Made by a program: the position numbers and the translations under genes
Notes under the pieces: model-generated
Databases searched by the model: none
The model's input: only the letters and a program-made list of their open reading frames with translations
Told to the model about the DNA's origin: nothing
NCBI GenBank assembly: GCA_031255075.1
Contig: JAIRTF010000109.1
Location: 1-7,840 of the forward strand
Origin: Bifidobacteriaceae bacterium
GTDB lineage: Bacteria > Actinomycetota > Actinomycetes > Actinomycetales > WQXJ01
Direction: 5' to 3'
Length of the DNA stretch: 7,840 nucleotides
Shown: one piece after another, positions 7,801 to 7,840 of the stretch
How positions within the stretch are numbered: position 1 is the first letter of the stretch
Layout: the number at the start of each line of letters is the position of its first letter

Positions 7801-7840
7801 GCGAAAAGTAGTCGAACAGCAAACGGGGCCGGTCGGTGAG
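4796..7840 (-). CDS. gltB: Glutamate synthase large subunit, 5' end outside the window
   Basis: GltB binds FMN and a 3Fe-4S cluster and performs the glutamine amidotransfer and 2-oxoglutarate reduction of GOGAT. Numbering starts at a TTG at 7822, but the frame runs open to 7840 and encodes LTDRPRLLFDYF, the normal interior of the protein, so the TTG is not the start. About 1,014 residues are present; full-length family members have about 1,500, so the N-terminal Ntn-type glutaminase domain with its catalytic Cys lies beyond the right edge. Present are the central domain (about 1-240, ending near YRGAQVFEAVGL), the FMN-binding synthase barrel (about 290-660, with STGAMSYGSIS, KSNTGEGGE, KPGEGGQLPG and SGHDGGTGASP), the cluster cysteines Cys619, Cys625 and Cys630 (CVMMRVCQRDTC), and the C-terminal GXGXG beta-helix domain (about 740-930). 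It ends in TGA (4798-4796), overlapping gltD. Confidence 0.97.
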   Translation of the reverse strand, partial: LTDRPRLLFDYFSQMFAQVTNPPLDAIREEMVTSLSTAIGPMANLLTDGPDHAHKLVLSYPVIGDDELQKVARIGRYKKRSGGFTAQTIRGLYPAAGGGAALAARLEEIFAEVDAAVAGGTTFIVLSDRDSDAVLAPIPSLLLVGAVHHHLLRNHTRTQIGMVVEAGDVREVHHVALLIGYGAAAVNPYLAIESVENLARAGQLRDVSAERAAQNLIKALGKGVLKVMSKMGVSTVSSYRGAQVFEAVGLSSQLVDQFFTGTTSRLEGIGLDQVAKEVAARHAKAYPKAATGTELDILPSGGQYKWRRDGETHLFTPDAIFELQSAVRRGDYDLFKRYTHRIDDQSKALATIRGLFKFKTGRPPVPLEEVEPASEIIKRFSTGAMSYGSISIEAHQTLAIAMNRIGGKSNTGEGGEAPERLYDPERRSAIKQVASGRFGVTAEYLTFADDIQIKMAQGAKPGEGGQLPGAKVYPWVAKTRHSTPGVQLISPPPHHDIYSIEDLKQLIHDLKNANPAARIHVKLVAEVGVGTVAAGVSKAHADVVLISGHDGGTGASPLTSIKHAGGPWELGLAETQQTLLANNLRDRIYVQVDGQLKTGRDVVIGALLGAEEFGFATAPLVAMGCVMMRVCQRDTCPVGVATQNPELRARFAGQPEHVENFFQFMAEEVREHLAALGFRTLAEAVGHSELLDTTDAVTHWKAAGLDLSPILEPSPNPSNSPLRRQVEQDHGLEAALDNRLIDQAEPALEAREPVFIEERVRNINRTVGTMLGHEVVKRYGGEGLPPGTIDITLRGTGGQSFGAFLPRGIVLRLIGDSNDYLGKGLSGGQIVVRPADDAPFDPATTVIAGNVIGYGATSGQIYLRGKVGERFAVRNSGATMVVEGVGDHGCEYMTGGVVAVLGSTGRNFAAGMSGGRAYVYQLDQRRLSPGAFILNTVEDDEELTGLLESHALETGSELAQQLLANWETERLNFTEVIPRDYARMTKALKRAKAAGQDYHDPATWKEIMKEVARG
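4809..4815 (-). promoter_or_regulatory. Strong ribosome-binding site of gltD, inside the end of gltB
   Basis: On the minus strand AGGAGGT (4815-4809) is a near-perfect match to the anti-Shine-Dalgarno sequence; AGGAGG ends six bases before the GTG at 4803. It lies within the last codons of gltB (KEVARG then stop). The site decides the GTG start of gltD and, with the 8-base overlap, points to coupled translation, which would help keep the two subunits in equal amounts. Confidence 0.85.

Noticed and set aside
7820..7822. TTG at 7822 as the gltB start codon
   Set aside because: The residues encoded on both sides continue a conserved GltB interior segment (LTDRPRLLFDYF), so the gene is simply cut by the window edge.
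1..7840. Search for mobile elements, CRISPR arrays, tRNA or rRNA genes, riboswitches and phage or defence genes
   Set aside because: All but about 40 bases are covered by four recognisable housekeeping or envelope genes, and no direct-repeat arrays, inverted terminal repeats or structured RNA were visible.

Overview
This window is an ordinary, densely coding, GC-rich stretch of bacterial chromosome, almost certainly from an actinomycete (Actinomycetota). The protein evidence is an actinobacterial-type GltB/GltD glutamate synthase pair, a pyruvate kinase of the mycobacterial/actinobacterial type, and a membrane-anchored L,D-transpeptidase with a basic stop before its helix. I cannot place it below phylum with confidence; I see no marker that fixes the order.

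Layout. (1) Positions 2-1855, plus strand: the 3' part of an L,D-transpeptidase gene whose true start lies left of the window. It has a long acidic cytoplasmic tail, one transmembrane helix, two peptidoglycan-binding-type modules and a C-terminal YkuD catalytic domain. (2) Positions 1856-1885: a 30-base gap between convergent stop codons. (3) Positions 1886-7840, minus strand: a tightly packed run transcribed right to left, gltB (5' end cut off by the window edge), then gltD (overlapping gltB by 8 bases, GTG start, strong ribosome-binding site), then pyk (11 bases after gltD). No gene-free stretch longer than 30 bases exists, and no promoter for either transcription unit is inside the window.

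How the genes work together. GltB and GltD form NADPH-dependent glutamate synthase (GOGAT), which turns glutamine plus 2-oxoglutarate into two glutamates. Pyruvate kinase makes pyruvate and ATP at the end of glycolysis. Their tight spacing implies one transcript joining nitrogen assimilation to lower glycolysis. The transpeptidase is a separate, convergent unit that cross-links or modifies peptidoglycan outside the membrane.

I looked for an undescribed system and did not find one: no mobile element, CRISPR array, RNA gene, repeat cluster or unknown gene is visible. The points worth a second look are modest: the acidic tail of the transpeptidase and a threonine motif in it, residue choices in pyruvate kinase that bear on potassium dependence, the gltB-gltD-pyk arrangement with overlap coupling, and the tail-to-tail junction without a visible terminator.
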